A DNA stretch of 64,000 bases from Methanobacterium paludis (GCF_000214725.1 NC_015574.1:1624001-1688000), one strand, 5' to 3'. Shown: positions 1-10,543, counted from the first letter of the stretch. Made by a program: numbers and translations. Notes: generated by a model not told the origin, from the sequence alone.

Positions 1-1113
1 TTCTTTAAGGGAAAGAACTCCGATTAAAATCCATACTACTAATAAGGAATAAAAAAACCATGACATTCTGTTTAAAAAACGTTTTTTAAGTTTTTTATTT
101 ATCATAACTCTAAATATCCATAAAAGACCAAAAAGTCCCGTAAATAATGCAATTCCCACTCCAGATATCACTTCCTGAAGCGAAGGTTTTGTAAGTTCTG
201 AAACAGATACATAAATATCCGGCCATGGTGACCAAGGTCCCTGGACACTAGATAAACTGAGAAGTTCAGCGGGGCTTGCAAAGAGTTTTAATATGTTCAA
301 AAATCCTGTGAAAACCCCCACCAGTATCAATGTACCAATAGAGAACACAAGAAGAGTGCAAATAAGATTTTTAACTTCGTTACCCCTCAATTTTCTCCAT
401 AAAATGTAGATAGCACAAAATAACACGAGTAAATAAAACTGGTACTGCCATCCATTCCATGCAAGGGCAAATAAAAACATGGAAAATGCTGTTAAAATTG
501 AAAGTCCCATCTGATTTTTGATGTTTTTACCCTGAACTGCCTCAACAAAGAGCCACGTAACCAAAAGTGGAAAGAAAACATTGAACATATCTGTGTCAAA
601 CCAGCCTGGAACTGTTCTCATAAAATATAATGGTGCCGTAACTGCCAGAATACCTGCAGCAGCAGCACCATACTCATTAGTGAACCTTCTCGTGAAGAAA
701 TAAGCCACAACCCCTGCAAGAGGTCCTAAAAAAGCAGGTAACCAGAAACAAACCGTTAGTAGAGGTATACTTGAAAACAGGTTTAAAAACTTGTAAACTA
801 AAGCTGTTAAATATGCTATAAGTGGCGGATAATCCATTGGAACCCCCGAAGGGGCGTATGAGTGCCAATCCCATTGAGTACCATTTACTATGGCATCTCC
901 CATGTAACCATGGTCAAGGTAGTTTTTAGTTAATCTGTAGTTGTAGTACGAGTCCATCTCATACATGTAAGGCAGCCCATTTTGATCCTGATAAAAAGCT
1001 TTCTCACTGGTTGGAATCCCTGTAATATGGGTAGTTTCAACCCTAAGGATAAATCCAAGTAAAAATATAATCAGAATAACTGCCATTGTAATTGCTAATC
1101 TCTTTTTGGACAT
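1..1113 (-). CDS. aglB: AglB/STT3 oligosaccharyltransferase, copy 1 (partial, C-terminus outside window)
   Basis: Catalytic subunit of archaeal N-glycosylation, which moves a lipid-linked glycan onto Asn in Asn-X-Ser/Thr sequons on the outer face of the membrane. 371 codons are visible, from an ATG at 1113 behind GAGGCG, and the frame is open to the window edge. One N-terminal membrane helix is followed by the first external loop with the DMDSYYNYR metal-binding motif, then by WFDTDMFN, many membrane helices, and a VSVSEL motif that matches the SVSE/TIXE motif of the fifth external loop. The C-terminal soluble domain with WWDYG lies beyond position 1. It is about as long up to this point as the neighbouring full copy (1133-3349) and clearly paralogous to it; only 20 bp separate them. 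Family assignment is firm; donor and targets are unknown. Confidence 0.92.
   Translation of the reverse strand, partial: MSKKRLAITMAVILIIFLLGFILRVETTHITGIPTSEKAFYQDQNGLPYMYEMDSYYNYRLTKNYLDHGYMGDAIVNGTQWDWHSYAPSGVPMDYPPLIAYLTALVYKFLNLFSSIPLLTVCFWLPAFLGPLAGVVAYFFTRRFTNEYGAAAAGILAVTAPLYFMRTVPGWFDTDMFNVFFPLLVTWLFVEAVQGKNIKNQMGLSILTAFSMFLFALAWNGWQYQFYLLVLFCAIYILWRKLRGNEVKNLICTLLVFSIGTLILVGVFTGFLNILKLFASPAELLSLSSVQGPWSPWPDIYVSVSELTKPSLQEVISGVGIALFTGLFGLLWIFRVMINKKLKKRFLNRMSWFFYSLLVVWILIGVLSLKE
863..921. repeat. 59-bp block identical to 3099-3157 (tandem aglB paralogs)
   Basis: This stretch inside aglB copy 1 is identical base for base to 3099-3157 in copy 2, while the flanks differ at many third positions. 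It encodes the conserved N-terminal segment with NYLDHGYMGDAIVNGTQWD. Identity including silent positions suggests recent duplication or gene conversion over this tract. Confidence 0.8.
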
Positions 1114-1132
1114 TTTTCGCCTCTAATAACCA

Positions 1133-3349
1133 TTATGTGGATTCCCAAACTATTACATTCTTATTTTCATAAACAGATTTAAAATATGTGGTGTTGCTCT
1201 TTTCTACCACCAACCTTGAGAACAGAGAATTTTGAAACTGCTTACTAACAACAACTGAGGCGTTATCATCCATGTTAAGAATCACACAGAAATCACTGTT
1301 TTTATCAAGATAATGTTTTTCAAGCTTACCACCAGAGACCAACATGACACAGTAGGGCATATTATTGTTCCATGTTAAATTACCAGTTTTTAGGTCCATT
1401 AAAATTCCATCATCCGTAGTTAACGTGCTGTTAGTTTCATGTATGTTGCCGTAAGAATATGTAAGGTTACTGCCTTTTAACTGGTTGAAATCCCATGATC
1501 CAAAATAAAGCGTCCAGTAACCATCATTTATCATGGAATTATATGTTACAAGTACAAATGGACGTGGATTATCAGGATGAGTATATTTTAAAATATTATC
1601 TGCTTGTTCTGGGTTTAGATTGTAATCTTTAATAAGTATCTCTTTTGCAGTTTCTTTATCAACACCCAGTATGTTATTTAAGATTTCAACAGTTTTTGTG
1701 GTGTTCTGAGTGTAGGTGTCCAAAGTTAAATAGCCAGCATCGCCACTTGTAGCAATCATTCGAAAAATACCCAGTGCCAACGTTTCATCGTCTGTTGTAT
1801 ATGCCTTATCCATCCAGTACTCCCTCGAAGTACTCGGAGATCTATCTCCAAAAGCATAAGCACTATCATAATTTCGAACGGGCATGGTTTCAATGTAAGC
1901 CAACCTACCATCGAAGGATGTAGGGCGGTCAGATATGGCCGTGAAAAAATGGCCGTATATCCAGCTGGATATAACCACAGTATCATTTTGGGTGTTGTTG
2001 TGAATCCAGACCCCTGCATTCCACATATCATCATTCATCCGAGGGTTTAAACTAGAGAAATTATCGTATATTACCATGACAGAAGGTAGAGAGATTAAAA
2101 TTAATATTGAAATCATAAGTAGGTGTTTAAAATTTTTGCTCTTAGGATTTTTTAGAACACTTGCACAGACTCCAACAGAAATTCCAGTTATTACTGCTAA
2201 AGGTGGAATAACCATTAATATGAATCTGATGCCTTTTATAAGGGCAAAAAAGCCAGTTATGGTCCATAAAACAATGAATAGGTATGTGGACCAGTTCAAC
2301 TTATCTAAATATGTTTCATGCCATTTTTTATTACTTAAAACCACTGCAAGAGCTAGAATTCCAAAAATACCCAATCCAAATAAAGCTGGGCCAACCCCTG
2401 ATATTAAAGCACCTAATGACGGAGGTTGAAGCTCAGAAATTAAGCTATAAACATCTGGCCATGGAGTCCACTCTCCAGTACTGCTAAATATACCTAAAAG
2501 TTCCTTAGGACCTAAAATGAAATTTAAAACGTTAAAAAATCCCGTGAAAATGTATATGAGTAATAATGATACTGCAAAAAATATTCCTGCAACTGCTGAA
2601 AAGTTTTTAATGCTGTTTCCCTTTATTTTAATGAATACACCATAAAAAACACAAAACAGGACTATGGTGTAGAATAGGTACTGCCAGCCGTTCCATGCCA
2701 TTGCAAAAAGGAACATAGAAAATGAGGATAACAACGCAAAAAAACTCTTCATTTTAATGTTTTTGCTCTGTAAAGCTTCCAAAAAAAACCAGACAATAAG
2801 GAGGGGAAATACTATGTTGAACATGTCGGTGTCAAACCAACCTGGAACTGTTCTCATAAAATAAAAAGGTGCCGTTACTGTTAATATTCCTGCAGCAACA
2901 GCCCCATACTCATTTGTAAACCTTCTCACAAATAGATAAGCAACCACTCCACCAATTGGGGCAATAAATGCAGGCAACCAAAAGCATGCCGCCATTAAAG
3001 GCACATTTGCAAATAAATTTAAAAATTTGTATACAAATGCCGTTAAATAGACTATAAGTGGAGGGTAGTCCATAGGAACCCCTGAAGGAGCGTAAGAATG
3101 CCAATCCCATTGAGTACCATTTACTATGGCATCTCCCATGTAACCATGGTCAAGGTAATTTTTGGTTAGCCTGTAGTTGTAGTAAGAGTCCATGTCGTAC
3201 ATGTAGGGAAGACCGTTCTCATCCTGGTAAAACATCTTTTCATTGTCCGGAATCCCTGATAGATGGGTTGATTCCAGCCGAAGGTAAAATCCTACTGAAA
3301 ATATCAGTACAATTATAATTAGGATGAACATTAATTCTTTTTTTGACAT
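1133..3349 (-). CDS. aglB: AglB/STT3 oligosaccharyltransferase, copy 2 (complete)
   Basis: Full-length (738 aa) membrane oligosaccharyltransferase of the STT3/AglB family, transferring glycan from a dolichol carrier to Asn. Visible motifs: first-loop DxD (Asp52, Asp54), WFDTD (Asp173, Asp175), and LISE at 303-306 where copy 1 has SVSE. About a dozen membrane helices are followed by a soluble C-terminal domain from about residue 435. At 461-467 the sequence is ISSWIYG where the family normally has a WWDYG motif, so the first Trp and the Asp are replaced. A helical insert (about 545-590) lies in the C-terminal domain. The ATG start follows an A-rich leader. The gene sits just upstream of copy 1 on the same strand and is probably co-transcribed with it. 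It may have altered acceptor specificity or reduced activity; this is inference. Confidence 0.93.
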   Translation of the reverse strand: MSKKELMFILIIIVLIFSVGFYLRLESTHLSGIPDNEKMFYQDENGLPYMYDMDSYYNYRLTKNYLDHGYMGDAIVNGTQWDWHSYAPSGVPMDYPPLIVYLTAFVYKFLNLFANVPLMAACFWLPAFIAPIGGVVAYLFVRRFTNEYGAVAAGILTVTAPFYFMRTVPGWFDTDMFNIVFPLLIVWFFLEALQSKNIKMKSFFALLSSFSMFLFAMAWNGWQYLFYTIVLFCVFYGVFIKIKGNSIKNFSAVAGIFFAVSLLLIYIFTGFFNVLNFILGPKELLGIFSSTGEWTPWPDVYSLISELQPPSLGALISGVGPALFGLGIFGILALAVVLSNKKWHETYLDKLNWSTYLFIVLWTITGFFALIKGIRFILMVIPPLAVITGISVGVCASVLKNPKSKNFKHLLMISILILISLPSVMVIYDNFSSLNPRMNDDMWNAGVWIHNNTQNDTVVISSWIYGHFFTAISDRPTSFDGRLAYIETMPVRNYDSAYAFGDRSPSTSREYWMDKAYTTDDETLALGIFRMIATSGDAGYLTLDTYTQNTTKTVEILNNILGVDKETAKEILIKDYNLNPEQADNILKYTHPDNPRPFVLVTYNSMINDGYWTLYFGSWDFNQLKGSNLTYSYGNIHETNSTLTTDDGILMDLKTGNLTWNNNMPYCVMLVSGGKLEKHYLDKNSDFCVILNMDDNASVVVSKQFQNSLFSRLVVEKSNTTYFKSVYENKNVIVWEST

Positions 3350-3405
3350 GTTAATCTTTTTTAGTTCGATTTAAAGGTAAAATGTATGGTTTAATTAAAT
3401 GGGAT

Positions 3406-5028
3406 TTAATTCTCTCCATTACGCTTGTATATTTTCAAACCCTGTATTTCATCGTTGGTTATTTCCATGTAACCCGGTAATGTAATGTTATCATGATCAT
3501 CCCAAACAAAGTAGTAATCAATGTTGTTAGCATCCAATTCTCCTTGTAAATCCTTTGAGTTTTCGTTTTTCTTGGTTAAACCATAATATTTACAATTTGA
3601 GTAGTAAGCAATACACAGCATTTCTCCCCATTTCTCACTAGCAATATCTTTATCCCATTCATTGTTTGAAGCAAGGTTTCCATGTATTCCATAATCATCT
3701 TTTAGATTGTTGCTCAAAATATAAACGTTATCCTCACTAGTGGCAAACAAATTTAGTTCATATATGGGTTCCATTACAAATGATAGGATTAAAACAATTA
3801 ACAAGATATTTCTTAAAGTTGAATTGAGATTCTTATTTTTGTACAAAGTATCGATCAAATAGAAACCCATTAACATTAACAAGATGAATATGAGAAAATA
3901 ATACCTCCATTCTGGAACAATAAGGCAGTATCCACCGACATAAATGAACATTGTTATCAGTAGATAGATTAATTTATCTTTTGAGGCTTTTTGAGATTTT
4001 GATTTCAATATGAAAAGTACAGCTGCAACTATTATTACAACAGCTATTAAGAAAAATGATTCGATTATTTGGGTTGTGTAAAGAATGTTTGCCCAGATGA
4101 GTTTTAATTCATATTCAAAGGATCCCACCGAATCAAATGGACTCCACTTAACCATGTTAATGGTTGAAGGATCGTCCCAGATACTAATGGAACTGTTGTA
4201 TGGAGGTTTTAACAAACCCATATAATAAATTGGATGTGCTGCGTGTTCTATAGGATTTACAGCATAAACTGGACCCACCAAAGCCTGGTTATGTTCGCCT
4301 GAAGTTGAAATAGTTAGTTTTCCGTATTTTTCGCTTATTGTACCTGCCCACAATCCACCTATAACAAAGAACACAAAAAGACCTAAAACCATATTTTTAA
4401 GCACATTCCTCCTTTTTTGACTGTTCAAACCCTTAAAATAATAAATTAGATTAAATAAAATGAAATGGGCAAGAAAAAAAGGAAACGCAAAGCTCTTTGT
4501 TAAATAAGCCAAAGCACCAAGAAAACCGCACAAAACACCATTAAACCACTTATCAGAATATTCTGGGTCGAATATGATGGCCAAATAGTAAACAAGGACA
4601 CACACTAACAATAAATCTGGTGTATTGTACATTAAGGAGAAATATAAAATGACAGGTACCAGAGAAAATAGTAATGCTCTTTTAACCACCTTACTCAGTC
4701 CAAATGTACGAGATAGTCGGTTTACACTAATTATGGTGAAGAATCCTATGATTATAGATACAATTTTCGATACATAAACTGCATAAAGCGGTGTGGAACC
4801 TAATAATAAAAAAGGCGTCATTAACCATGAATAAAGGGGGCTCCAATAACCATTAATAGCATCTCCCCATTTACCCACAGCATACTCATGGGCAATATTG
4901 ATATAGGAAAGCTCATCTCCCCCGGTTTTATATTGGTAATAATGTAAATATAGAACTGTCAATAAGGAATATAATATCAAAACAATTATTAAATCCCAAT
5001 TTTTCTTTAAAAAATACTTATTTTCCAT
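3406..5028 (-). CDS. GT-C membrane glycosyltransferase (PMT/ArnT-like)
   Basis: 540-aa integral membrane protein of the dolichyl-phosphate-sugar-dependent (GT-C) type. One N-terminal helix leads to an external loop with GGDELSYINIAHEYA; the adjacent Asp-Glu is the catalytic acidic pair expected in the first loop of PMT/ArnT-like enzymes. WSPLYSWLMTPFLLLG and about ten more helices follow, then a short soluble C-terminal domain (about 440-540). It lies between aglB copy 2 and another GT-C gene, all leftward, so a role in adding a sugar from a lipid carrier to surface glycan or protein is likely. Donor and acceptor cannot be read from sequence. Confidence 0.75.
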   Translation of the reverse strand: MENKYFLKKNWDLIIVLILYSLLTVLYLHYYQYKTGGDELSYINIAHEYAVGKWGDAINGYWSPLYSWLMTPFLLLGSTPLYAVYVSKIVSIIIGFFTIISVNRLSRTFGLSKVVKRALLFSLVPVILYFSLMYNTPDLLLVCVLVYYLAIIFDPEYSDKWFNGVLCGFLGALAYLTKSFAFPFFLAHFILFNLIYYFKGLNSQKRRNVLKNMVLGLFVFFVIGGLWAGTISEKYGKLTISTSGEHNQALVGPVYAVNPIEHAAHPIYYMGLLKPPYNSSISIWDDPSTINMVKWSPFDSVGSFEYELKLIWANILYTTQIIESFFLIAVVIIVAAVLFILKSKSQKASKDKLIYLLITMFIYVGGYCLIVPEWRYYFLIFILLMLMGFYLIDTLYKNKNLNSTLRNILLIVLILSFVMEPIYELNLFATSEDNVYILSNNLKDDYGIHGNLASNNEWDKDIASEKWGEMLCIAYYSNCKYYGLTKKNENSKDLQGELDANNIDYYFVWDDHDNITLPGYMEITNDEIQGLKIYKRNGEN

Positions 5029-5041
5029 TTTGTTACCTATT

Positions 5042-6397
5042 TTAGTTAGAGACCTTTATTTGTGCAATAGTCCTATTATTAAAATCATTGATTAAAACGT
5101 ATCTGTCTGACTGGTAAACATTGATTTTCTGGTGTTGATCAGCAAAGCCTCTTGTTGCCCCATATATTCCATCAGGATACATTCCATTGGAGACTTTTCT
5201 GCCTGTCATCCAAGCAATCTTTTCTGCAAGATCATTTTGGGCCCATAAAACATCATTTTTATTCGTATTATCTTCAATATAATATTTTACAGGAGCATAA
5301 TCCCATTCAAATGGATAATTTAGAGCATTCCATCCCATACCGTGTTGATTTGGTAATTCCGCTGAAAAGATTGTAACTCCTAACAGTGAGAGACCCAAAA
5401 ACATCAAAAGGAAAACAGATGAAAGTAGTGGCCTGTGAGTTTTAGATATGTGATTGTAACCCATTTGCACAGTTAGACCAGAAAGAATTGCCAAAGGCAA
5501 TGCTATGAATTCTAAAGACCTTAAAAAGTCTCCGTTAAATCCAAATAAGCTGAATCCAACTACTGTTAAGATATAAGTAAGGTACAACTTGAATTGTTTG
5601 TTATCCAATTTATACAATAGGTAAAGTCCAATAGTTCCCAGTAACAAAATGGACAGGAATATTAAAAAGGAATAAGATGCAGGATTAACACTTATAAATT
5701 TAGGATTGACAAATGAATAAAAAATACCTCCAGTAACCAATCTGTTACTAAAATAAATCCAGTATCCAACCCAAAAAAGCCAGGAAGGTAAAAGAAGAGC
5801 AATTATTTTTAGGTTTTTTTTGTCTTTATAATTATCTACAATGAACAAGGGTATAAAACTAGCTAAAGCAGTCATATGAGTCCATAAAGCCAATAAAGAC
5901 ATTGCAAAAGCCTTTTTTTTATCCTGAGGAATATAATAAATGGTTAATACTGCTAAAATTGGCACATAAGTTGCAGGAATAGCTGCGATAAGAGTTGAAG
6001 GTGCAGGGATAAACAGTGCAAAGAAACCTGCAAAGAAACCTGCAAAAACGCCGTACCTTTTATTAGCTATCCAAGATGCTACGCCAACTGTTAATAAAAC
6101 TTGTATTATGCACATAAAAGATTGTGCGAATCTAACACCTCCCAAATACCAAACAAAAGCATAAACTACGTGGAACAACGGTTGGTGCCAAATAGGTCTT
6201 CCCATAGGATAATAAGTAATATTATCCCAAAAAAGACCTTGAAGTGGATTTTGAAGTATTTCCATAGCTCTTGCCAAATGGAAATCAGTGTCGCCCCCAA
6301 CAGGAAATAGATAATAAGGTCTGAGGATCATTAATAAAAAAATTAAGATTAATGGAGCAAATGGAGTAACCATTTTAACTTTATCAATAGTTTTCAT
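5042..6397 (-). CDS. STT3-like GT-C membrane protein without the soluble domain
   Basis: 451-aa multi-spanning membrane protein. The first external loop has GGDTDFHLARAMEIL, an Asp-x-Asp arrangement like that of STT3/AglB, followed by YPMGRPIWHQPLFHVV. Roughly eleven hydrophobic helices and a short hydrophilic tail follow. It lacks the large C-terminal domain with WWDYG, so it is not a complete oligosaccharyltransferase; it is better described as a GT-C glycosyltransferase of unknown specificity. It is 13 bp upstream of the PMT/ArnT-like gene (3406-5028) on the same strand and probably in one operon with it. Confidence 0.65.
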   Translation of the reverse strand: MKTIDKVKMVTPFAPLILIFLLMILRPYYLFPVGGDTDFHLARAMEILQNPLQGLFWDNITYYPMGRPIWHQPLFHVVYAFVWYLGGVRFAQSFMCIIQVLLTVGVASWIANKRYGVFAGFFAGFFALFIPAPSTLIAAIPATYVPILAVLTIYYIPQDKKKAFAMSLLALWTHMTALASFIPLFIVDNYKDKKNLKIIALLLPSWLFWVGYWIYFSNRLVTGGIFYSFVNPKFISVNPASYSFLIFLSILLLGTIGLYLLYKLDNKQFKLYLTYILTVVGFSLFGFNGDFLRSLEFIALPLAILSGLTVQMGYNHISKTHRPLLSSVFLLMFLGLSLLGVTIFSAELPNQHGMGWNALNYPFEWDYAPVKYYIEDNTNKNDVLWAQNDLAEKIAWMTGRKVSNGMYPDGIYGATRGFADQHQKINVYQSDRYVLINDFNNRTIAQIKVSN

Positions 6398-6667
6398 ATA
6401 AACACCGTTAAAAATTTATTTAATCCTTCTTTAGGAATATGAGATAATAGGACCTTTAAATTTAAACTAATATTATGAACATAACAATATTGTGACATTT
6501 AATATATTTTAGTTGTGTATCAATAACTAAATTAATAAAAAGAATTATAATATGGCACAGGAAATATTAAAATTCATTAATACACATAAACGAAAGAAAC
6601 AATAAAATTGTAGACTATCCTATTAAAATATTAAATAATAAATCTCCAATTTTAAACAGAGGGTAAA

Positions 6668-7312
6668 ATGTTGCCTTTCAAAATCTCAGGAAATGGAAAT
6701 ATGGCGAAAATAAAAAGTTTATTTTTTGGATCAGAAGTTCAAAATGTTGTTGAGAGCTCCAAATTTCAGGAAAATATAACCATCGGCCTAAAATATAAAG
6801 TGAGATCTAAACCTCCTTTAATTGGAAAAAATTCTCTTATAAGGTCCAATTCAATTATATACAACGATGTGGAAATAGGAGACAACTTCCAAACTGGACA
6901 CGGAGTTACCATCCGAGAAAAAACTAAAATAGGAGACAACGTCCTTGTTGGAACCAATTCTATTATAGAAGGACACTGTTCAATAGGGGACAACGTCAGT
7001 ATACAGTCCAACGTATATATTCCCACAAATACCATTATAGAAGATTATGTATTTATCGGACCATGTGCCTGTTTTACAAACGATAAATACCCTATAAGAG
7101 TGGATTTTGATCTTAAAGGACCTGTAATCAAAAGAGGTGCATCCATTGGCGCCAATTCCACATTTTTATCCAATGTAAAAATAGGAGAAGGAGCCATGGT
7201 AGCTGCTGGGGCCATTGTTACCCATGAAGTACCACCATTCTTCCTGGCAATAGGAGCCCCTGCAAAAATAAAACCCCTTCCAAAACATCTTAAAACTTTG
7301 AACAATATTTGA
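6668..7312 (+). CDS. Hexapeptide-repeat acyltransferase
   Basis: 214-aa left-handed beta-helix (LbH) protein, probably an O- or N-acetyltransferase acting on a surface sugar or nucleotide sugar. From about residue 60 it shows continuous hexapeptide repeats of the type [25 protein letters not shown], and a C-terminal [27 protein letters not shown] block typical of WbbJ/NeuD/PglD-like enzymes. The start at 6668 is preceded by GAGGG at a suitable distance; an internal ATG at 6701 is the alternative. It faces the GT-C genes divergently across a 270-bp AT-rich spacer and converges on wecB, consistent with glycan modification. Confidence 0.85.
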   Translation: MLPFKISGNGNMAKIKSLFFGSEVQNVVESSKFQENITIGLKYKVRSKPPLIGKNSLIRSNSIIYNDVEIGDNFQTGHGVTIREKTKIGDNVLVGTNSIIEGHCSIGDNVSIQSNVYIPTNTIIEDYVFIGPCACFTNDKYPIRVDFDLKGPVIKRGASIGANSTFLSNVKIGEGAMVAAGAIVTHEVPPFFLAIGAPAKIKPLPKHLKTLNNI

Positions 7313-7373
7313 TCCAACTCTTAAATTTCAATAAAGAATTTATTACACCCTATTAAAGAAGTATTTTAACAGT

Positions 7374-8462
7374 TTACTGTTTAAAAATTAATTCCGTCTT
7401 TAAAATGGAAATAATGTTCTCAGAAGCTCCTTCTTTAATATATGCCTTTATCTGTTTCATATCATCTAATTTTCCTTCATTATTCAACAGATCAACCACA
7501 TACTCTGCTATTTTTCTTTGATCAGTTCCTAGAAGCATGTTTTTACCAAGTTCCACGTAGGACATCCATTCGGTGTTATCCCTCAAAATCAGACACGGTA
7601 CATTTAAAACTGCAGCTTCTTCCTGTACTCCTCCTGAATCTGTCATAACAAACTTTGAGTTGGCCAGTAATCCCATGAAATCTTTATATCCTAATGGATC
7701 CGTTAAAATTAAATTATCATTTATCTGAATTTCATATTCATCAATAATATTTTTGGTTCTTAAATGAACAGGAAATACAACCTTTAGTCTATCTGTAATT
7801 GTATTTATAGCATTTAAAATCTCTTTTAATTTTTCATGGCCTGTATTTTCTTGCCTGTGAATGGTTAATAATGCATAATTTTCCTTTTCAAGTGAAAAAT
7901 CATTGAGCTTGTCTTGATTGAATAGTTTCATGGCGCGTAAACAGGCATCTATCGATGTGTTACCCACAAGATAAATTTTTTCACGAGGGACCCCTTCAGC
8001 AACCAAATTGTTAAAGGCCTTTTTATCAGGTGCAAATAAAAAATCAGAACAATGATCAACTAAAGTACGGTTTATTTCCTCCGGCATTTTCCTGTCAAAG
8101 GATCTGCAGCCCGCCTCAACATGTACAACCTTGATCTGAAGTTTGGAAGCAGTTATTGCACCTGCAAAGGTTGAATTAGTGTCCCCCTGCACCAGAACAA
8201 CGTCCGGTTTTTCATTCAAAAGCACCTCCTCCAATTTCATGATCATTTTCCCTGTCTGCTGGGCATGAGTACCTGATCCAACGTTGAGAGTGTAATCACA
8301 ATCTCTGAGTTTCAGATCCTCAAAAAATATTTCATCCATAGTGTAGGAGTAGTGCTGGCCAGTATGAATTAAAACTTGTTCAAATTCTTTATCCAAAAGT
8401 GGGATCAACGGTGAAAGTTTAATTATCTCAGGCCTCGTTCCAAGAATTGTTGCAATTTTCAT
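7374..8462 (-). CDS. wecB: UDP-N-acetylglucosamine 2-epimerase (non-hydrolysing)
   Basis: Interconverts UDP-GlcNAc and UDP-ManNAc, the precursor of ManNAc-type residues in archaeal N-glycans and surface polymers. 362 aa, the normal length of the family. Motifs: [13 protein letters not shown] at the N-terminus, [38 protein letters not shown] carrying the catalytic acidic residues, and DSGGVQEEA in the UDP-binding C-terminal lobe. The GT-B fold is complete with no gaps. It lies between the acyltransferase and a GT2 gene in the glycan island; no UDP-ManNAc dehydrogenase is visible in this window. Confidence 0.95.
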   Translation of the reverse strand: MKIATILGTRPEIIKLSPLIPLLDKEFEQVLIHTGQHYSYTMDEIFFEDLKLRDCDYTLNVGSGTHAQQTGKMIMKLEEVLLNEKPDVVLVQGDTNSTFAGAITASKLQIKVVHVEAGCRSFDRKMPEEINRTLVDHCSDFLFAPDKKAFNNLVAEGVPREKIYLVGNTSIDACLRAMKLFNQDKLNDFSLEKENYALLTIHRQENTGHEKLKEILNAINTITDRLKVVFPVHLRTKNIIDEYEIQINDNLILTDPLGYKDFMGLLANSKFVMTDSGGVQEEAAVLNVPCLILRDNTEWMSYVELGKNMLLGTDQRKIAEYVVDLLNNEGKLDDMKQIKAYIKEGASENIISILKTELIFKQ

Positions 8463-8519
8463 GTATATCTGTGGATATTTTGGAAAAGGATATATAATAA
8501 GTCTTCCCCAACAAGTAAC

Positions 8520-9464
8520 ATGAGAATTTCTGTTATAATACCCATGTACAATGAAGAAGACAATGTTTTACAAACATTGACCCAAGTTAAAGCTGCCATG
8601 AAAAATTATGGAGATTACGAAATTCTGGCGGTAAACGACGGAAGCAAAGACAACACCTTAAAATTAGCAGAAGATTTTGCATCTAAAAATCCGCAAGTGC
8701 GTGTTCTAAAGAATCCTGTGAACATGGGGATGGGCAGAGCGTTAAGAACTGGTTTTGAAAATGCAACAGGAGATATAATTGTCACAATCGATGCGGATCT
8801 GAGTTATAATACGGATCATATCCTTAAGCTTGCATCTGAATTGATAAATGATGAAAGCTTAGATATGGTTCTTGGTTCCCCTTACATGGAAGGTGGAGAA
8901 GTTAAAAATGTTCCATTTGTAAGGTTGTTCATAAGTAAAGTGGCCAACATATTCGTTGGATTTTCAATTCCAGGAGATTTAAGCACAGTCACCAGTGTTT
9001 TACGAGCCTACAGAAAAGAAGTTCTGGATTCGTTGGAACTAGAATCAAACGGTACAGAAATCAACCTTGAAATTTTATCAAAAGTTAATGCGAACCATTT
9101 CAGAATAAAAGAGGTTCCTGCAGTGCTTGAAGGAAGAAAGTTAGGCCAGTCCAAACTTAAGTTCAGAGCAAAAACCATTACCCATGTTTTATTTTCATTT
9201 TATGAAAAACCAATGATGTTATTTGGTATGATCGGGTTGATTTTATGTTTTATTGGATCAATAAGTGCCGTATATCTGTTTTATCAGTATCTAATGGGCA
9301 CTCTTGATCCTACAAGACCTTTAATGCTGTTCATGGTGCTCATGTTAGTATCAGGAATACAAGTCCTTATCTTTGGATTTGTTGCAACACAGATAAGCCT
9401 TCTTAAAAAGGAGATGTATATAATTCAAAAGGAGAATAGATTGATGAGGAAAAGGTTTAAATAA
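8520..9464 (+). CDS. GT2 glycosyltransferase, dolichyl-phosphate-hexose synthase-like
   Basis: 314 aa. The N-terminal GT-A domain starts with [14 protein letters not shown] and has VNDGSKDNT and TIDADLS (the DxD metal and nucleotide-sugar site), then a [12 protein letters not shown] segment typical of DPM1/GtrB-type enzymes. Two C-terminal membrane helices (about 232-258 and 268-295) anchor it to the inner face of the membrane. It would make dolichyl-phosphate-hexose, the donor used by the GT-C enzymes in this island. It is divergent from wecB and 55 bp upstream of a second GT2 gene. Confidence 0.82.
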   Translation: MRISVIIPMYNEEDNVLQTLTQVKAAMKNYGDYEILAVNDGSKDNTLKLAEDFASKNPQVRVLKNPVNMGMGRALRTGFENATGDIIVTIDADLSYNTDHILKLASELINDESLDMVLGSPYMEGGEVKNVPFVRLFISKVANIFVGFSIPGDLSTVTSVLRAYRKEVLDSLELESNGTEINLEILSKVNANHFRIKEVPAVLEGRKLGQSKLKFRAKTITHVLFSFYEKPMMLFGMIGLILCFIGSISAVYLFYQYLMGTLDPTRPLMLFMVLMLVSGIQVLIFGFVATQISLLKKEMYIIQKENRLMRKRFK

Positions 9465-9519
9465 TAAATATAAATCTTTTTTAGTAAGTATTAATTCATA
9501 ATAAACATCAGGTGGTATC

Positions 9520-10500
9520 ATGGATAATCCAAAAGTTTCAATAATAATTTTAAACTGGAACGGATGGAAAGATACCATAGAATGCCTTGAATCAGTTTAT
9601 CAGATTAACTATTCTAACTATGACATAATCCTTGTAGATAATCATTCTAAAGATAAATCAATCAGACAAATAAAAAATTATGCCGAAGGAAAAATAAAAG
9701 TAAAATCTAAATTCTTCGATTACAATTCAAAAAATAAACCTATAAAAATTATTGAATATTCAAAAGAAGAGTCTTTAAAGACTGATGAACCTCAATCTAA
9801 AGATTTAAATTCCTGTACCAAACTCATACTTATAAAAAACGAAAAAAATTACGGTTTTGCCGAAGGAAACAATATTGGAATGAGATATGCACTTAAAAAC
9901 TTAAATCCAACTTATATTTTACTTTTAAATAATGATACTGTGGTTGATAAAGAGTTTTTGGGAGAATTGAGTAACACCGGAGAAATTGATAAAAATATCG
10001 GAGTTATGGGGCCAAAAATTTGTTATTATAATAAACCAAACAAATTATGGTCCGTAGGCCGTAAAATAGAATGGTGGAGTGGTTATTTGGGATTTATCAA
10101 TTCAAAATTTGTCAAAGAAGTTGATTGGGTGAGTGGTTGTGCTCTCTTCATACGTTCGTCTTTAATAAAAAAAATAGGGTTATTAGATTCAAAACTTTTC
10201 TTTGGGTGGGAAGATATTGATTATTGTATTAGAACTACAAGATCTGGCTTAAAAGTAATTTACAACCCAAACTCAGTGATAAAACATAAAATAAGTAAGT
10301 CTCGGGAAAAACTCTACAAAAATAAATTATTAACACATTATAATCGAATTAAGAATCGATTCTTTTTTTTAAAAGTTTTAAGGAAATATTCCTTATTATA
10401 TCAAAGTATCTCCCAGTTCATTATATTTTTCTTAGTATATTTGCCATTAATTGGTTTGATAATGCCTTTATACAGTTCTTTTTCAAAAATTTTAAAATAA
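9520..10500 (+). CDS. GT2 glycosyltransferase (rhamnosyltransferase-like)
   Basis: 326 aa. GT-A domain: SIIILNWNGWKDTIECLESV, LVDNHSKDKS, YGFAEGNNIGM, LLLNNDT as the metal site, and the acceptor region WVSGCALFIRSSL followed by FGWEDIDYCIR. A Lys/Ser-rich insert (about residues 50-100) separates the first two motifs, a variant found in several archaeal members. A hydrophobic C-terminus (about 298-322) could bind membrane. The ATG follows AGGTGGT. The base composition is even more AT-rich than that of the preceding GT2 gene. Substrate unknown. Confidence 0.82.
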   Translation: MDNPKVSIIILNWNGWKDTIECLESVYQINYSNYDIILVDNHSKDKSIRQIKNYAEGKIKVKSKFFDYNSKNKPIKIIEYSKEESLKTDEPQSKDLNSCTKLILIKNEKNYGFAEGNNIGMRYALKNLNPTYILLLNNDTVVDKEFLGELSNTGEIDKNIGVMGPKICYYNKPNKLWSVGRKIEWWSGYLGFINSKFVKEVDWVSGCALFIRSSLIKKIGLLDSKLFFGWEDIDYCIRTTRSGLKVIYNPNSVIKHKISKSREKLYKNKLLTHYNRIKNRFFFLKVLRKYSLLYQSISQFIIFFLVYLPLIGLIMPLYSSFSKILK

Positions 10501-10543
10501 ACAGTTTACAAATTACTAAAAATTTTATTTAAATTTCTTTTTA

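Noticed and set aside
2076..2429. 117-codon frame antisense to aglB copy 2
   Set aside because: Shadow of the membrane-protein codons on the other strand; no start signal.
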